Positions 35,101 through 48,600 of a DNA stretch of 64,000 bases are shown here, piece after piece. The DNA is from Chromobotia macracanthus (taxonomy: Eukaryota > Chordata > Actinopteri > Cypriniformes > Botiidae), in assembly GCA_036877525.1 (NCBI GenBank), contig JAZGTH010000005.1, positions 11,771,001 through 11,835,000 on the forward strand, written 5' to 3'. The first letter of the stretch is position 1, and each line of letters begins with the position of its first letter. The translations under genes were made by a program, and so were the position numbers. A model generated the notes under the pieces. It was not told where the DNA came from and did no database searches. It worked only from the letters and a program-made list of their open reading frames with translations.

Positions 35101-38100
35101 TCACCTGACAGAAGGTTGAGGGCTGTTACCAGAGCTGTCTTGTAGGAATGTGGTTGCTGTGCTACCAGCATTGAGAAGTTCTGGTCCCGGGAGATGTATG
35201 GGGTTTCCCAGCCTCAATATCATTCCCAGCCTTTGTGTGCAGTTGCCCTCTTCCATCCCAACCACGAGGACAAAAACGTCTTTACCTTCCAACCCAGAGT
35301 GATGTAGATGGATTGTTGCAGGAGATTGAGAGGGTCACGTCTGAGAGGATCGCACCCGTTTGAGCGTAGTTTAATTAAGTTAATGGTTATATCAGCGGTG
35401 GCATACAAGTTGACACATGGTAAAACTCTTACCAAAAGTCAACAACAAAGTTTGAATGTGGATTTAATTGTATTGTTGGACTTTTAATAAGGAGGACAAG
35501 AAGAAAATCACACACACACATGTTGAGTTTTCATGTTTAATGCGGACATCCCATAGACCTAATGATACTTTACAGACTGTATATTCTATATCCCTACACT
35601 GACCCCCTACACTTTCTTTATAGAGTTTCACAATAGATCTTTCTGTATTTATAAGCTCGTTTCTCACAGGGATCTAAAAAATGTGGGGACATTTGGTCCC
35701 TATAATGCAGTTAATACCAGGGAAATCGGTGTGAAAAATAGTGTCTGATATGTGATACGATCAGTTCGTCTTTCGCATTTTGAACATTTTTTTGAAAGGA
35801 TATGAATGTGAAACACCCTGTTATGATGCTGGGGTGTTCCAAGGGGTATCCAGGACTGGTTGAGTAATGTCCCGGGTCACAAAAGTCTATTTAACACCCG
35901 GATCACTCCTTCAGCGTAAGACTGCAGAATTTTTGCCTGTTTTTGCTGGCAAAAACTCTAAGAGTAAGTCTGTAAGTCTGATTAGATTACAGTCAAGTAA
36001 TGGTACAGCTCTCTTACTCAAGCTCCAAACACCTGCAGGTTGTTCCAGGCCATCTAAAACGCCCATCTCAATTTACCATGTTTTTCAAAACCCCTTCATG
36101 TGTTAAATCAGACGTAGTTAAAAATGTTCCTTCTTCACCCAGCCCTGAGGATATTATAAAATAAAGAGAGGGACGATCCGTCTGTGTCAGTACAAATTGA
36201 ATTACGAATCCTCCATCAGTCTGCTAGGAAAGGCTGCCTGCCTCTCCTTTCTGAGAGCGCAGAAGAACACAAGATTTTCTGTAGGTTTTCTAAGTACTTT
36301 AATGCACTTTTATTTCAAGACGACGCAGCTCTTTCTGTCTCTAAGAGAGAAATTGAGGAGCATTTCTGAGACAGTTACAAGAAAAATGTTTAGAATATCA
36401 TTTCTGATGAAACCTTTTGTCTGTTGTCTGATATTTCCGTGACCATATATAACACACCTTTGAATTACTTTTTTTTTGTTTGAGGAAGTAAACAGCCAAA
36501 ATACAGTTTCATGGTATTTTTTAAAGAACATTTTTAAAATACTATAATAAATAAAAATGATATAGTACCTACTGTATGATTACCATATTTTATAGCATTG
36601 CCATCCATGTCATCATTTTGATGCCAAAGCATCAAAGTATTTCTTGTGATGGGTTTGCTGTTGTCTTACATCATAACTGTTTCCTTTTAACTATTGAATA
36701 TTTCATGTGTATTAACATACTTTATATATTCAGTATTTTTGTACATGGAGCCGCTTGCAAAACAGACTGCTGCTTCAGTTTGGTTTTGTATAAAGTAATA
36801 TAGCAAATAAAATGACATTTAGTATTACACACGTTCAGAATATCCAAATCCATGCAGGTTTGTCATAACCTGTTTAATTATGATTCTCCCAGATGGAGAT
36901 GCAGCTCTGTTTCAGTGTTTAGGGGTTTTTATGATGCAAAACAGTAGCCGCAAGCATTAACCATAATCCTAATGACAACAGCTCAAACAGAGAGTAAACG
37001 AAAGCTTTAGAAACGATTTGTCTCTTTTATCGAAAGGCAAACACAGCCTCAGAGAAAGTGGTTTTTCAGCAAGTAAGGTGAAACCATTCAGAAACTAAGG
37101 GGAAGAGATACTGTTTAAGTCAAGGCGACCTTTTCACAGTTTGGTTGCATTGTTTGTTTGTTCTCTGTCGGAGCAGATGTACAGTTGCCGTTCCTGGAGA
37201 AAACCTCCCTCAGAATACACAGTTAACTCCCCGTGACAGCTTGCTCGTGAATTCTTGTGCTTGTCATATTTTCATGTTGAAGCAAGTTTGCAGTTCTCAG
37301 CTTCTTACAAATTCATTGTATTGTGAGAAAGCCTATCAAGTCTGTTTCGTGAACAGACGCGGCTTGTGAATAATTCTGCCACGTCTGGCCAACTGGTGTG
37401 TGAAATCCTGTTTTTCACTTCAGCCCGGTGGCTGCTGATTATTTACTCTCGAGAGCTGCTGGGTGAGAGACTGAACTCAGCATCTTTACTGCTGAACGTG
37501 CAACAGTCTCGGCCATGAAGAATCAAAGCCTCAATGATGAATGTTTCTGCACACAAACCCGGGTTTGAATCCCCTTGCCCCCACAGTTCTCTTATTACGT
37601 TGTACTTTTGAACAGGAAATGCGTGTTTACCACCGTAGCTGGATGCCGGCTAACAGAGAACATTGTCAGAACGTTGGGTATCGTTCTCTAAAAGTTATCC
37701 AAAAATGTTCTTGCACTAACTTTAGTAGAATGTTTTTTTAACAATATACATCTTAGATCAAAACGTTATTCTTAAGTTGTTAGTGGAACATTTTAAAATA
37801 AAATATTTAACATTAATACAATGTGTAAAACATCCAGTTTTTAGACATTCCTAGAACATTCAACAAATAACATTACATAATAACATTTTTAATGGTGTTG
37901 TTACTTGATGTAAACCATTAGGGAAATGTTCTTACGACCTAAAATTGTTAGCTGGGATGACTGCTCAGGTTTCACCCAGTTTTACTGTGTTTTTATCTCT
38001 GTGTTTAACACCACGACTTTCTACACACAGTGACACCTGTGTTTCTCTGCTGCAGCTATATTGAAGAAATGCTCTTCAGAGATGAGAAACGAGTGATGTG

Positions 38101-38574
38101 CTGTACAATATTAAGTATGACATTTAATTTACATTTGTAAATTAACAAGCGTTTTTTTATTGTACCTTTAGACAGCACTAGAGTTCGGTTTGCTTCCTTA
38201 GCTCCTCTGACCCGAGATGTTTCTTGTCAGATACAGACAGTCTTTAACTTTCCCTGCCTTATTATATTTAATTCATCAGATCGTTACACAGTCTCGTTCT
38301 CCTCTCATTCAACATATGCGTCAATGCTTCATTGAGACTAAATTAATAATGTGATGAAGTTATTCATGCTTTCCTGGGAGGAAAATGTGACGTTGTGCTT
38401 TCAGGCTTGAGTTTTAGTGAGGTAAATGAAGCTCGGGAGATTCTGAGCAAAGGATCATGGGAAGGTCTGGTGCTGTGTTCTGATTGGTGGAAATGTTGGA
38501 GATGAGGTAGGGTGTAAAGGAGAACATGGGCTGAACATGCTGCATTATGTTGCCTGGTTAAGCTCCTTAACCAG

Positions 38575-38614
<40 letters not shown>

Positions 38615-40796
38615 ACACTAGACAGACTGACTGGCTCCAGGCATAAAGTCATTAACTATGTGACATATTTTTGTATTTTAGGTGGTGTGTAAAATAGAAA
38701 ATTGACGATATTGAGCAGAATTGCTTTCATCAAGCAATGCTGTGGGATGCTCTTAAAAGAGAGAGAGAGCAGTATAGTTTGCAGGCTAAATTAAAGACCC
38801 TTGCTCTTTTTCTTTCTTGCTCTCTTTTTCACATTACATCTCATTTTCTCACACTGCGGCTGTAGGTTTGAGCATTCATTGATTGCCCTGTTGTGAATAG
38901 CAGGTGTTTTGTAGCCTCCTGGGCTGCTGAACTGTTCTGAGCAGGGCTGATCTATGGCAGCTGTGGATTAAATGGTGTAACAGGTTCATAATGGGAGCTG
39001 TGATGAGGTCAGAGGTATGTTGAGAGCGGACAGTGAATATGCTCTTGAATATGCTCTCTAAATGCTCTTGAAGTTTTAATGAGGACATGGGAGTTTAGTT
39101 ACTCTCCAGTCTGGAGCATCAAGGATGATGAGATCCTCAGTTCATGATGTCGTGCTCATGATAAAATACAAAACAAGACTCGCTGAACTTTACACTGCAG
39201 CCTTACTGTTCTGTTTGATGTATTGGTTGTTTTAGTTGAAGTTTGCTTACAATTTCCTGGGTTTTATGGGTTTTCAAATACAGTTTCTGATTAATAAAGC
39301 CAGGACTGTTGCTTGCACGCCCATGTCGCTTGTGAAACTCTGTGTGTCTGACCTCAAACTCAATGTAAATGGGTTCAAATGTGTTGACTGCATCACTAAA
39401 TGATGTTTCCTGCTGATGACGTAAGCAAATACAAAGGCACATTCTTCTTTCAAACTATGTCATTTATTTCTTTAAATCAATACATTTCACCCAGTTGGAA
39501 CTGACCTCTCTCCCTGCCTCCATACAGTCGTCCTTTGTGATTTTGGCCCTGAGATCAAGGGCTTCATCTGTGTGCTGCTTCTGTGTAATGAGAAAAACTG
39601 ACCCTACAAACACACTGTAGCACTTTTGTGTGTCTTCACTCAAGCTCGACTGTATCCAGCCCAACAGTAAACAAGGAAATATCAGTCTCTCCAAACTCAG
39701 CAGTCTCTGTCCGTGTGGTTGCAGGCGGTCCTTCATGTGAGCTGACTCATTGTTGGTTATAAGAATGTTAGTTAATCTTTTCTTTATTCTGTAATGTTTT
39801 AAAAACGTTCCACTAACAACTCAAGAGAAGCATTTTTGATATACCCTCTGTAACAGTTAAGAAACGTTGCAATGTTACTGCAAGAACTTTTTTGATAACT
39901 TTGAGAGAACTTTTAGAGAAGGTTAGCCAGAATTCTCATCCTAAAACAGGGACGTTATCAAAGCCCATGGGCGGCACTAAACAGAATGGAATTTCAAACA
40001 GATAATGAACCCTCCTTTGATATAAAACTTCATTTGTTCTGATTAAAACAATCTTAAGACTTCGTGTTCAGAACAGGGTGTAATTGAACAGCTGCTGGCC
40101 TACTGCACAAATACGTCTTTTGTGTTGCATTGTGAGATCCAAACTCTTTAATAATAAATGTGTGCTCTGTTTCTCACAGTGTACCGTTGATGGGCAACAG
40201 TGTTGTTTACGCTGTGTGTGTTAGGAAGCAGGTTCAGCTCATGCTGTCTTCACCGTGTGGACGGGTGTAATAAACACAGGCCGATGTGGACGCCCACTGT
40301 GGTGTTTCTCTGACACGAGCTGAACTGTGTAAGCAGCCAAGATTCCAGTACAGGCGACGTGTGTGTGTGTGCGTGTGCGTGTATACACAAACACACACAC
40401 ACACACTTACATGCTTAAATATATATACACACACACACATATTTATATTCTTAAATATTGCTCGCTGTCTGTGTGGCCTATTTCCATTTCATGAAGCGTT
40501 CTCATGGTAATTACGATGTTTACAGTCAGTGTGACCGTTCCAAACAGCGGTGATCACTCCTACCACAGGAGTGCTACAGCTGGTTTCCATATCCTCTCTG
40601 TAATTGTGTTATTTCCTGTAATAGCTGAATGTTTCAGTCATGGCTGATACAGTAACTGTTGTCATAGCTTGTAAACAGATGCTTGCACCCTCCTGCACTT
40701 GCACTTGTGTCCCTCTTCCCATGTATTTGAATTACTTACAGCTTATTTTACAGGAATAGTGACCCATTTTAAGTGTTTCTGTGAATCTAAAAGCCC

Positions 40797-40832
<36 letters not shown>

Positions 40833-43800
40833 ACACACATATCTGACTTCCTAAGCTAAACCACTTATTGAAAATGAGTTTGAACACAATATATATGGTC
40901 TTAACTTTACATTCTGCTTGTAGTATAAATATAGGGGTAAAATACAGTCAACATAAAGTTTCTTCATGCCAGGAGAGCTGCCCAGATGGCACAGAGCAGA
41001 TGGCACCGGGGTGGCGTAATGCCTCTTGAGTCGTTCATGAATTGTTTGAGTCTTTCCTTTGGGGTTTTTTGTTATGCTTATGCTGGAGATGGAGGAGCTC
41101 TTGTGCCAGGGTGCAGGAAGGGCACCTGCCTGGACCAGCAGTGTGTTGCCATCTGTCACCAGTATTTTCTGTTTGTGCTGCTGCTGCTTGCTTGCATATT
41201 AGCCACACAGCTGCCTTTAACATTCCCCAGCCGTGTGCTCTGACTGTTTCAAACCCTCTAAAAATTGCACACACTGACAATTTTTTTCTGTGAAAACGAT
41301 GCCCTTCAACTCCTCTGCTTTTCATCTAGGCAGATTTCAGTCTGAAACGTCTCCAAAAAAGGCCCTCCATTTTCGTGATGGGTGTACTGGGGCCTCGCAC
41401 CCCCCGAGCAGTTTATACATCTGTATGCAGTGTCGCTCTGCTCATTTACTTGCATACTAAAATGTGCCAGCGACATCTGTTCATATTTTATTTCCTGCAT
41501 CTCTTGCATCATCACATTTTTGGCACTGTCATCATTTTGAATGAGAACAGGAAATTAGATTTGCCTGGACTACACCAAAAATAAGTACCAGACTGTTTTT
41601 AAGTGGTGTAATAAGGTTGCGTTAACGTTGCGCGAAGGTTGCTCGTACTGTTTTGAGAGATTGAGGCCCCAGTGATGGTGTTTTCTCTGCCCTGCTGTCG
41701 AGTCAATCCAGTTGAGCTTTCTTGGGCTTTCCGGGCTACTGGCCCATTACATAATCAGATCAGCATGTGGTCACGAGTCAGTTCTCCTCTGTTTTCACTT
41801 AAATTAAAATTTGTGTGCACTGTGTATCTGTGACCTGCTGGATGGGGTCACCCAAAGCATTTGAGTTCATTTAAGCTTTAATGTTGACCCGGAGACGGTC
41901 ACAAAAAATCTCATGAGTCCATGTCTACTGCAAAAACACTGGCCAAATCTGATGTTTTCCTAAATCTGTATTTGTGTATTTCCAACATGATCTTACAGGA
42001 AAACGTAACCGTTTTACGGGTTGACGATTTTGTATGAATTTGTACGATGCGAGCCATACAAAAACGTTTTTTAGAAAAGAAGCATACATGGTGCACCTCT
42101 AAACCTAACCCAAACCCAGCTAAAGAATTCTGATTTGTGTGCAAGGTTAACAGGTTTCGTGAACTGGTCTGAGGTTCTTCTAGTCTGAACTGTGGTTTTG
42201 GGGGGTCTGATGTTGAGCTGTATGGGTTTTGCTCGGTCTGGTATTTGTGGCTTTATGCTTTTGGGTACATGCTAATAAAACCTTTTGTGGAGAGCTTAGC
42301 ATTTTGCAATTCAAATGCAAATAAAGAAAGCTGTTTCTCTGAGATGCTTCGTACAAAAAGACTTTTCTGTGTGGGTGATCGCCTAATTTGTACGGAATGT
42401 CTGTTCGGTTGCACAGACAATTGAAGAGAAAAAACTGCATTCTTATTCCACATTCGCTGTTTTGAGCTAACCATCCAGAATGAGATCAGGTCTGTTTACT
42501 GTGCACCATAAACTCTCAAATGACTCTTATCAGCTCTGTCTTTACGTCATTTCTGTGTGTTGACGGGTTTAAATAAAGGTGTGTAGGGAAATTTGCCAAC
42601 ATGTCGTAAAACAACCTTATCAGAGGTCAAATTATCAAGGTGTGTCAGGATTTTATAAATTTGCTTAGTCAGAAATATTACTCCCTTACGAGAAATGATA
42701 CTTCCTTAATTTAAAACCCACATTATTATTAAATGTATGCATTTGTAAAATAAATACATTGGTGAAACAAATTGATATGAATATGAATATTGTTTATGAC
42801 AGAATGTTTTATATATTTTGAAGAAGTTTTAAATATTATAATATATTTGTACACTACATGGCACGAATTCAGTGATTGGAGGAACATTTTATGGCCCTGT
42901 GCCTTCCACAGAAGATTTAAATGTATATAAATATGACTTGGTGATTGTGATAAGGATGTGAAGAGACCTTTAACAAGCATAACAAAGAATGTTTCTTGAA
43001 AAAACTGCTTACCCTGCCTTTTAAACAAAAAGGATTTTCTGTCTCTCTGCAGCCATCAAAGTGAACTGTGTGGGGTCGTGCGGGATCTCCTCCAAGCTGA
43101 ACGATGCTTCATGGATGCTGGAGGAGCGATACTTGAGCAGCACCCTGTCTGTAGCCGATAAAGGTAAGCAGGTCAACCTCCTATCAGACACTCACTTTAT
43201 GTTCTCAAATGTATTGGTTTATTTTTGAATCACTCCTTTTCACTGTCTTTCAATGACTCTTAAACAAACAAAACTTCCTTACTTGTAGTCATTTCTGTCT
43301 GGGTCTGGTAGTCAACTGTCTGGGTCTGGTAGGTTTCCTGTTCTGAGTATGTGTCTGTTTGGGTCTTCCTGTTTGTTTCTGATATCACAACCTTTCAAGT
43401 AGGTTTTAGCTGTCCTTCAACACGGGAAACCTGAAACATGTCTGTTTTAAACAGTGTGTAGGCAGAGTTAACCAATGTTGTGTGTGGGTACTGGTATATG
43501 TGGTTTACAATGACACAAATGTGTATAATGACGTGTATAACAAAGTAAACATGGTTTACGAGGACACTTCCTGTGTCCTCATAAACCAAACAGCGTTTTT
43601 ATTTGAATTAAAAATGGCAAGAGTTTTGTGTGAGTGTGGGTTAGGTTAGGATTGGGGATAGAGGAAGTGGATAGAAAGTTTGATTAGCTCACTATAAAAA
43701 TCATTACGTCTATGGAGAGTCCTCGTAAACCACATATACGAGTGTGAGTATGGGTGTGCTTAACCATATATTGGTGACAAATCTGTACCCAAAAGTCTGC

Positions 43801-45627
43801 AAAACCTGACAAATCGCTATTAAATATAGTAAATAAAGTCTTTTTAAATGGTAAAAATACAGGACATTTAGGATTAGAGTTCTGTTAGGATTAAAGTGTG
43901 GGTTAGGTTAGGTTAAAGTGTTTATAACTAGCTGTATATAAAAGCAATGGAAGACTTTTGGGTGCTTGTGTTATTTCTGTTGAAACTCATGGCTGGTGTT
44001 TATGTAAGACATATAAATGGCTGTCCTTAAAGGGACAGTTTTGTTATCATTACTAAACATACTAAACATAAGCTCCAAAATGACATTATAGTAACGTTTG
44101 AGTGTGACAAACAGACTGAAATTTGAGTCAGTATTCACTTAAAATAGGAGAAGGTGGCGTTTAGACCAGAAGTGTTAAGTCACAACGTTTTTGTGTTGTA
44201 CAGGAGAAAGGAAGTCAAACGAGTTTAGCATTTCCCATTTCTCAGCCATGACATCTGACCAGGAGAACCGGTGACTTCTCAGCTAGGGTTTAGTTAGTAG
44301 CTTTTCAATCGCACTAGTTCTGAATTTTTATATAAACTCGGATTTCTACTAAAAAAATATAAATAATAATGCTTGTTTGTGTAAGAACACCTGGAAATCA
44401 ATCTCTATGTGATGGTATTTCTCATTCAGAAGTCTAAGAATTTAGGTTTTTTTTAGAGAACTTTCTCTTCTCTAAAGGATCTCTCACCTTCGCGTTCATG
44501 TCACACAGAGTCATTATGTTCCCTCAGGTGAGCTTCTAGCTTTTGGAGTATGTGTGCTGACAGGTCTTTCCCTTATTAGCACACATGCTCAGGCTTGTGT
44601 TACGAGCCCTTTCCAGAAGACATTTCAGCATCTGAATGAGTGCTGGGACAGATGTGCCGAGTAAAGTTCTCACATGAACCAGCAGGCTCATACAGATGCT
44701 AAATGTCTCTCTCTGCTCACTGCCAAGAACTAATGCTGTCAGCCAATGAAGAGTTCAGGTTCCTCTTCACAGCTCAGCAGTCCTGATGTGCGGGCAGTGG
44801 AGGCACATTTAGACGCTTTCCCAGCTGACAATTTCAGGTCATGAGAACGTTTCCCTAACATTACCATTAGTAACAAAAACTTACAATGTTGTTTCGAATG
44901 ATCCAGTTATTGCCTGGTTATTCAAACCTTTTTTTTAAATTCAGTAATGTTTCTAAAATCTTCCACTAACAACGTAAGAACAACATTTTGACATGATATA
45001 TAATGTTAAGCAACATTCTACTAATGTTACTGCAAGAATGTTTTTGATAACTCTGAGTAAAGTTTTAGAGAACAATCTGAGCATTTTCCCTATTAGCTGA
45101 GGTTTCCACTGATGAATATTGGGAGTTGTACTGTGTGAAGTCTCTGCATGCTGATGTAAATGATATAGCTGGATGCCTTTCATAACATTCTGCAGAAGAC
45201 ATACGAGAACTGACGCATTGGTAAGTGATGGTTCTGAGAAGTTCAATTATTTTTTGGATGATTCTGTCTGTTGCACCTAATATGTGTACAGAGTGTATTG
45301 AGCCTTTGAAAACTACTAACACTTTCAGTTAGCAAGCAGACTAACTGAAGTTAGGTAGCAGAAAGAGTTGTTGAATTGTAATTAATATCGGGGAGGTTGA
45401 GTTGTTGAGAGCTCTGCAACCTTGCACCCTTCCTGCCTATTTAGTGCCCTTAGTTCTGTTCCCTAGAATGTGTATACACAATGCAGAAACTAGCTTAACC
45501 TGACCCTTACAGCTGAGGGCCCTAAATACTTTAAGGGCCCTCAGCTGTAGGGGTCAGGTTAAGCTAGTTTCTGCGTCAGCAAATGAAATTGCAAAAGCAA
45601 CGACTGTTTACAATCGTATACCTATCT

Positions 45628-45692
<65 letters not shown>

Positions 45693-48600
45693 GAAGAGCT
45701 TTCACAGTCTGGCTGACCTGCTCTTAGACAAGGGTTTGACAAACCTGCAGGGTTGGTTAATTTTACCTCAGCAGTGTTGATTTATTGTGTAATACACTGT
45801 GATATTAAATATTGCAGTATTATGACAAGTATAGGTTTGGTTTGTCAGAATCAGGACGGCATTGTGCCTGTATTTACTCATGGATTGCTTTTATATCCCA
45901 GTAAATAGCAGACAAAAGATTAGAAGATAATAAAGATGTCTACACCTCCACATGTGTAATTTTTTATGATGGCAATGTACCTGCCAAATCAAATCATACA
46001 GTACACATTATTCGCAGCTCCACCACTGAAGGTAGAGGTTTATAGTTGATAGAACAATAAATGATCTGCAAAGTGAAAATGTTGATACTTTTCTTGGACA
46101 GTGTTGTTTATATAGCTTAACTGGTATAGCATGGCACCAGCAACACCAGGGTCATTCCCAAGGGCTGATTCTCAGGAAACATTTTGCTTGAATGCACTGT
46201 AAGTCACTTTGGATCAAAGTGCCTGTCAAATGCATAAAAGTAATTTAGTCTTAGATGAAGTGGGTTAGAAGTCTCTCCAGCACTGGTAATGTAGATGAGC
46301 TGACTTGGCTAAAGTGTCCCAAAACAACCCCGAGTCGTGAATTAATGCTTCCCTTTTGAAGTACTGATGCGGTTACATTTTGAGGAACAATTTCCTTCCT
46401 CGCAAACAATGCAAATGTGGCCAAAATGGACGGCGGATGGCTTCACATTGCTCTCAGACCTGCTTGTGTCAGTGAACTCCCCATCATTTTCTATAAGTGG
46501 CCTTTTCCTGTCTTACAGGCTGTGACTTGTAAACATAAAAAGATTGATGCAGCAACGATGACTTTCCTCCTGCAATTCTGACACATTAAAGACATTTCCC
46601 TCCAAGAAATGAAAAACCTGTCATCGTTCACTCACCCAGGCTTTACTGCTGTGAAACACATGAGGACAGATTTTGAAGAGTGGTGGCCCTGCTATTGTTT
46701 TATTCAGTAAAAGCGAATGGTGTCTGATGTTGTAAGTAACATTATGTCCTGTTGTGTTCCACGGAAGAAATGAAAAGTCTTGGAATGAGCGGAGGGTGAA
46801 TAAATGATAACAGATTTTTCATTATTGTGTGAACTATGCCTTTAACTACATTGAGAACAGTTTCAAATAAGGCAACACCCTTTTGAGGCAATGTTATTGC
46901 CAAATCATTTAGTCACAGGAGGAACACATTTGCAGCGCATTACTGAAGTTGTCTGTGGTGTGATTATAAATATTTGACTAACCCAGAGTTTGTGGAAACC
47001 GAGGAGATTTTATCTGATTGTTCATCCTGTATGAACCTTTCTGTCCTATTAGATTTCCATCGATACACTTTTTGTATTCATATTGAAGCACTTCAAAACT
47101 TCAGCTGTGCTTGTGTGATATATCACATATGCACACTTTAATAAATGTCAATCACTTTCATTAAAAATGGCATTATCATATATGAATGTAATATATAGTA
47201 CATTTGACAGACAAATGTACATAATATTAACAGTACATGCATTTGTTACAAATCATTGATTTGTATATTTTATCATGGAATGTAGTCTATATACAACCAT
47301 ATCATACAACCTGTCTGTTAATTATTATAGGGGTTAATATAATAGCAGTTTTTAGCACACCCTTGTTTGTCAAAAGTTTGACAACCAAAAAGGGTTCAAA
47401 TATTTTGTCTTGATTTCAAACAGTAAATCCAGAGTTACTTTTAATTCAAACAGAACAGCCTTTTGTGAATATTTTGGTTTGTTCTGTCTTTCTTTAAAAT
47501 GTAGGCCTGTACCACTTGGTTTCATTTGTTCATTCACACTTTTTAAAAGTGACGCAGCACTTTTTATCATGCTGTATTTAGAGAGGTCAAATGTGTTAAT
47601 GATTCCACAGGGCACCTACAACAACTTCTGCATTGTATTAAAAAGTTTTTACATTTTAAAAAGTGGCCCAGCCACAGTATGTAATGCAAATGAGAAAAGT
47701 AGTTATTCAAGCCTAATATTTGATAAAAATTTTGTCTTTTTATCCATCTGTCATTGCAGGTACTCTTCCGGCTGGTGAGCACAACTTTCCCTTTCAGTTT
47801 TTAATTCCAGGTAATTCTGAGCTTTCGTTTTACAATAAGCATTTCAGAGCAGTTAAGGAACGTTCAGAGAAACTCAATGTTGGCTGTTAACCCGAGGGTG
47901 TTGTGTACATTAGACCTCAGAGCTGTTAAGCAAAGAGCATTCAGGTGTAAGGTTAAACTGAGTGTTTCTGTGCTGTGATGGGTGTGTTACAAGAGTTTAT
48001 TTTTAACTCTGATCTGACAGCAGCTGTGTGGAGTATTTTCATTATGGCCCACCCCTTCCTGAATAAAACACTTGGGGGTGATATAGAGGGTGCTGCAACA
48101 TTAGTGAATGCATTGACTGCAACATTAGTGAATGCTTAATTAGGGTCCTCTTGCAGCTTGCATTTGCACCCCCTGCTGGTAGATTGTATAAACAGCTGCA
48201 GGGGTTTGCACATATTTTGGAAATGCTTTACTGTGCAAATGCACGTACAGAGGTACCAGTGATTAAGCTCTTTTGTATTTAAATATTGGTTTGGGTTGAA
48301 TTCTACAGGTTATGCTTTTTTGACAGTTTATGCTTTCAGAAGGGCATTGTATTGATAAATTATTTTGCTTCCCTTTTAGCATCTGTTCCGACTTCTTTTG
48401 AAGGCCCCTTTGGGAAAATTGTGTACAAAATTAGGGCTTTTATTGACACGCCACGTTTCTCCAAGGACTACAAAACCCAGCGGCTGTTCTACCTTCTCAA
48501 TGTGCTTAACCTTAATGAGCTACAAGATATAGAGGTAAGCCTTTTATTCATTAGATCAGCATCAGTTCAACCGGCTGTTCATTTATCTGTTAAAATATTT

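Noticed and set aside
35101..35435. Overlapping minus-strand open frames in arrdc1 intron 1
   Set aside because: No known family or splice signals; lengths are within chance for this composition.
47410..47778. 122-residue open frame before arrdc1 exon 3
   Set aside because: No recognisable family, low-complexity AT-rich codon use, and it overlaps an authentic arrdc1 exon in another frame.
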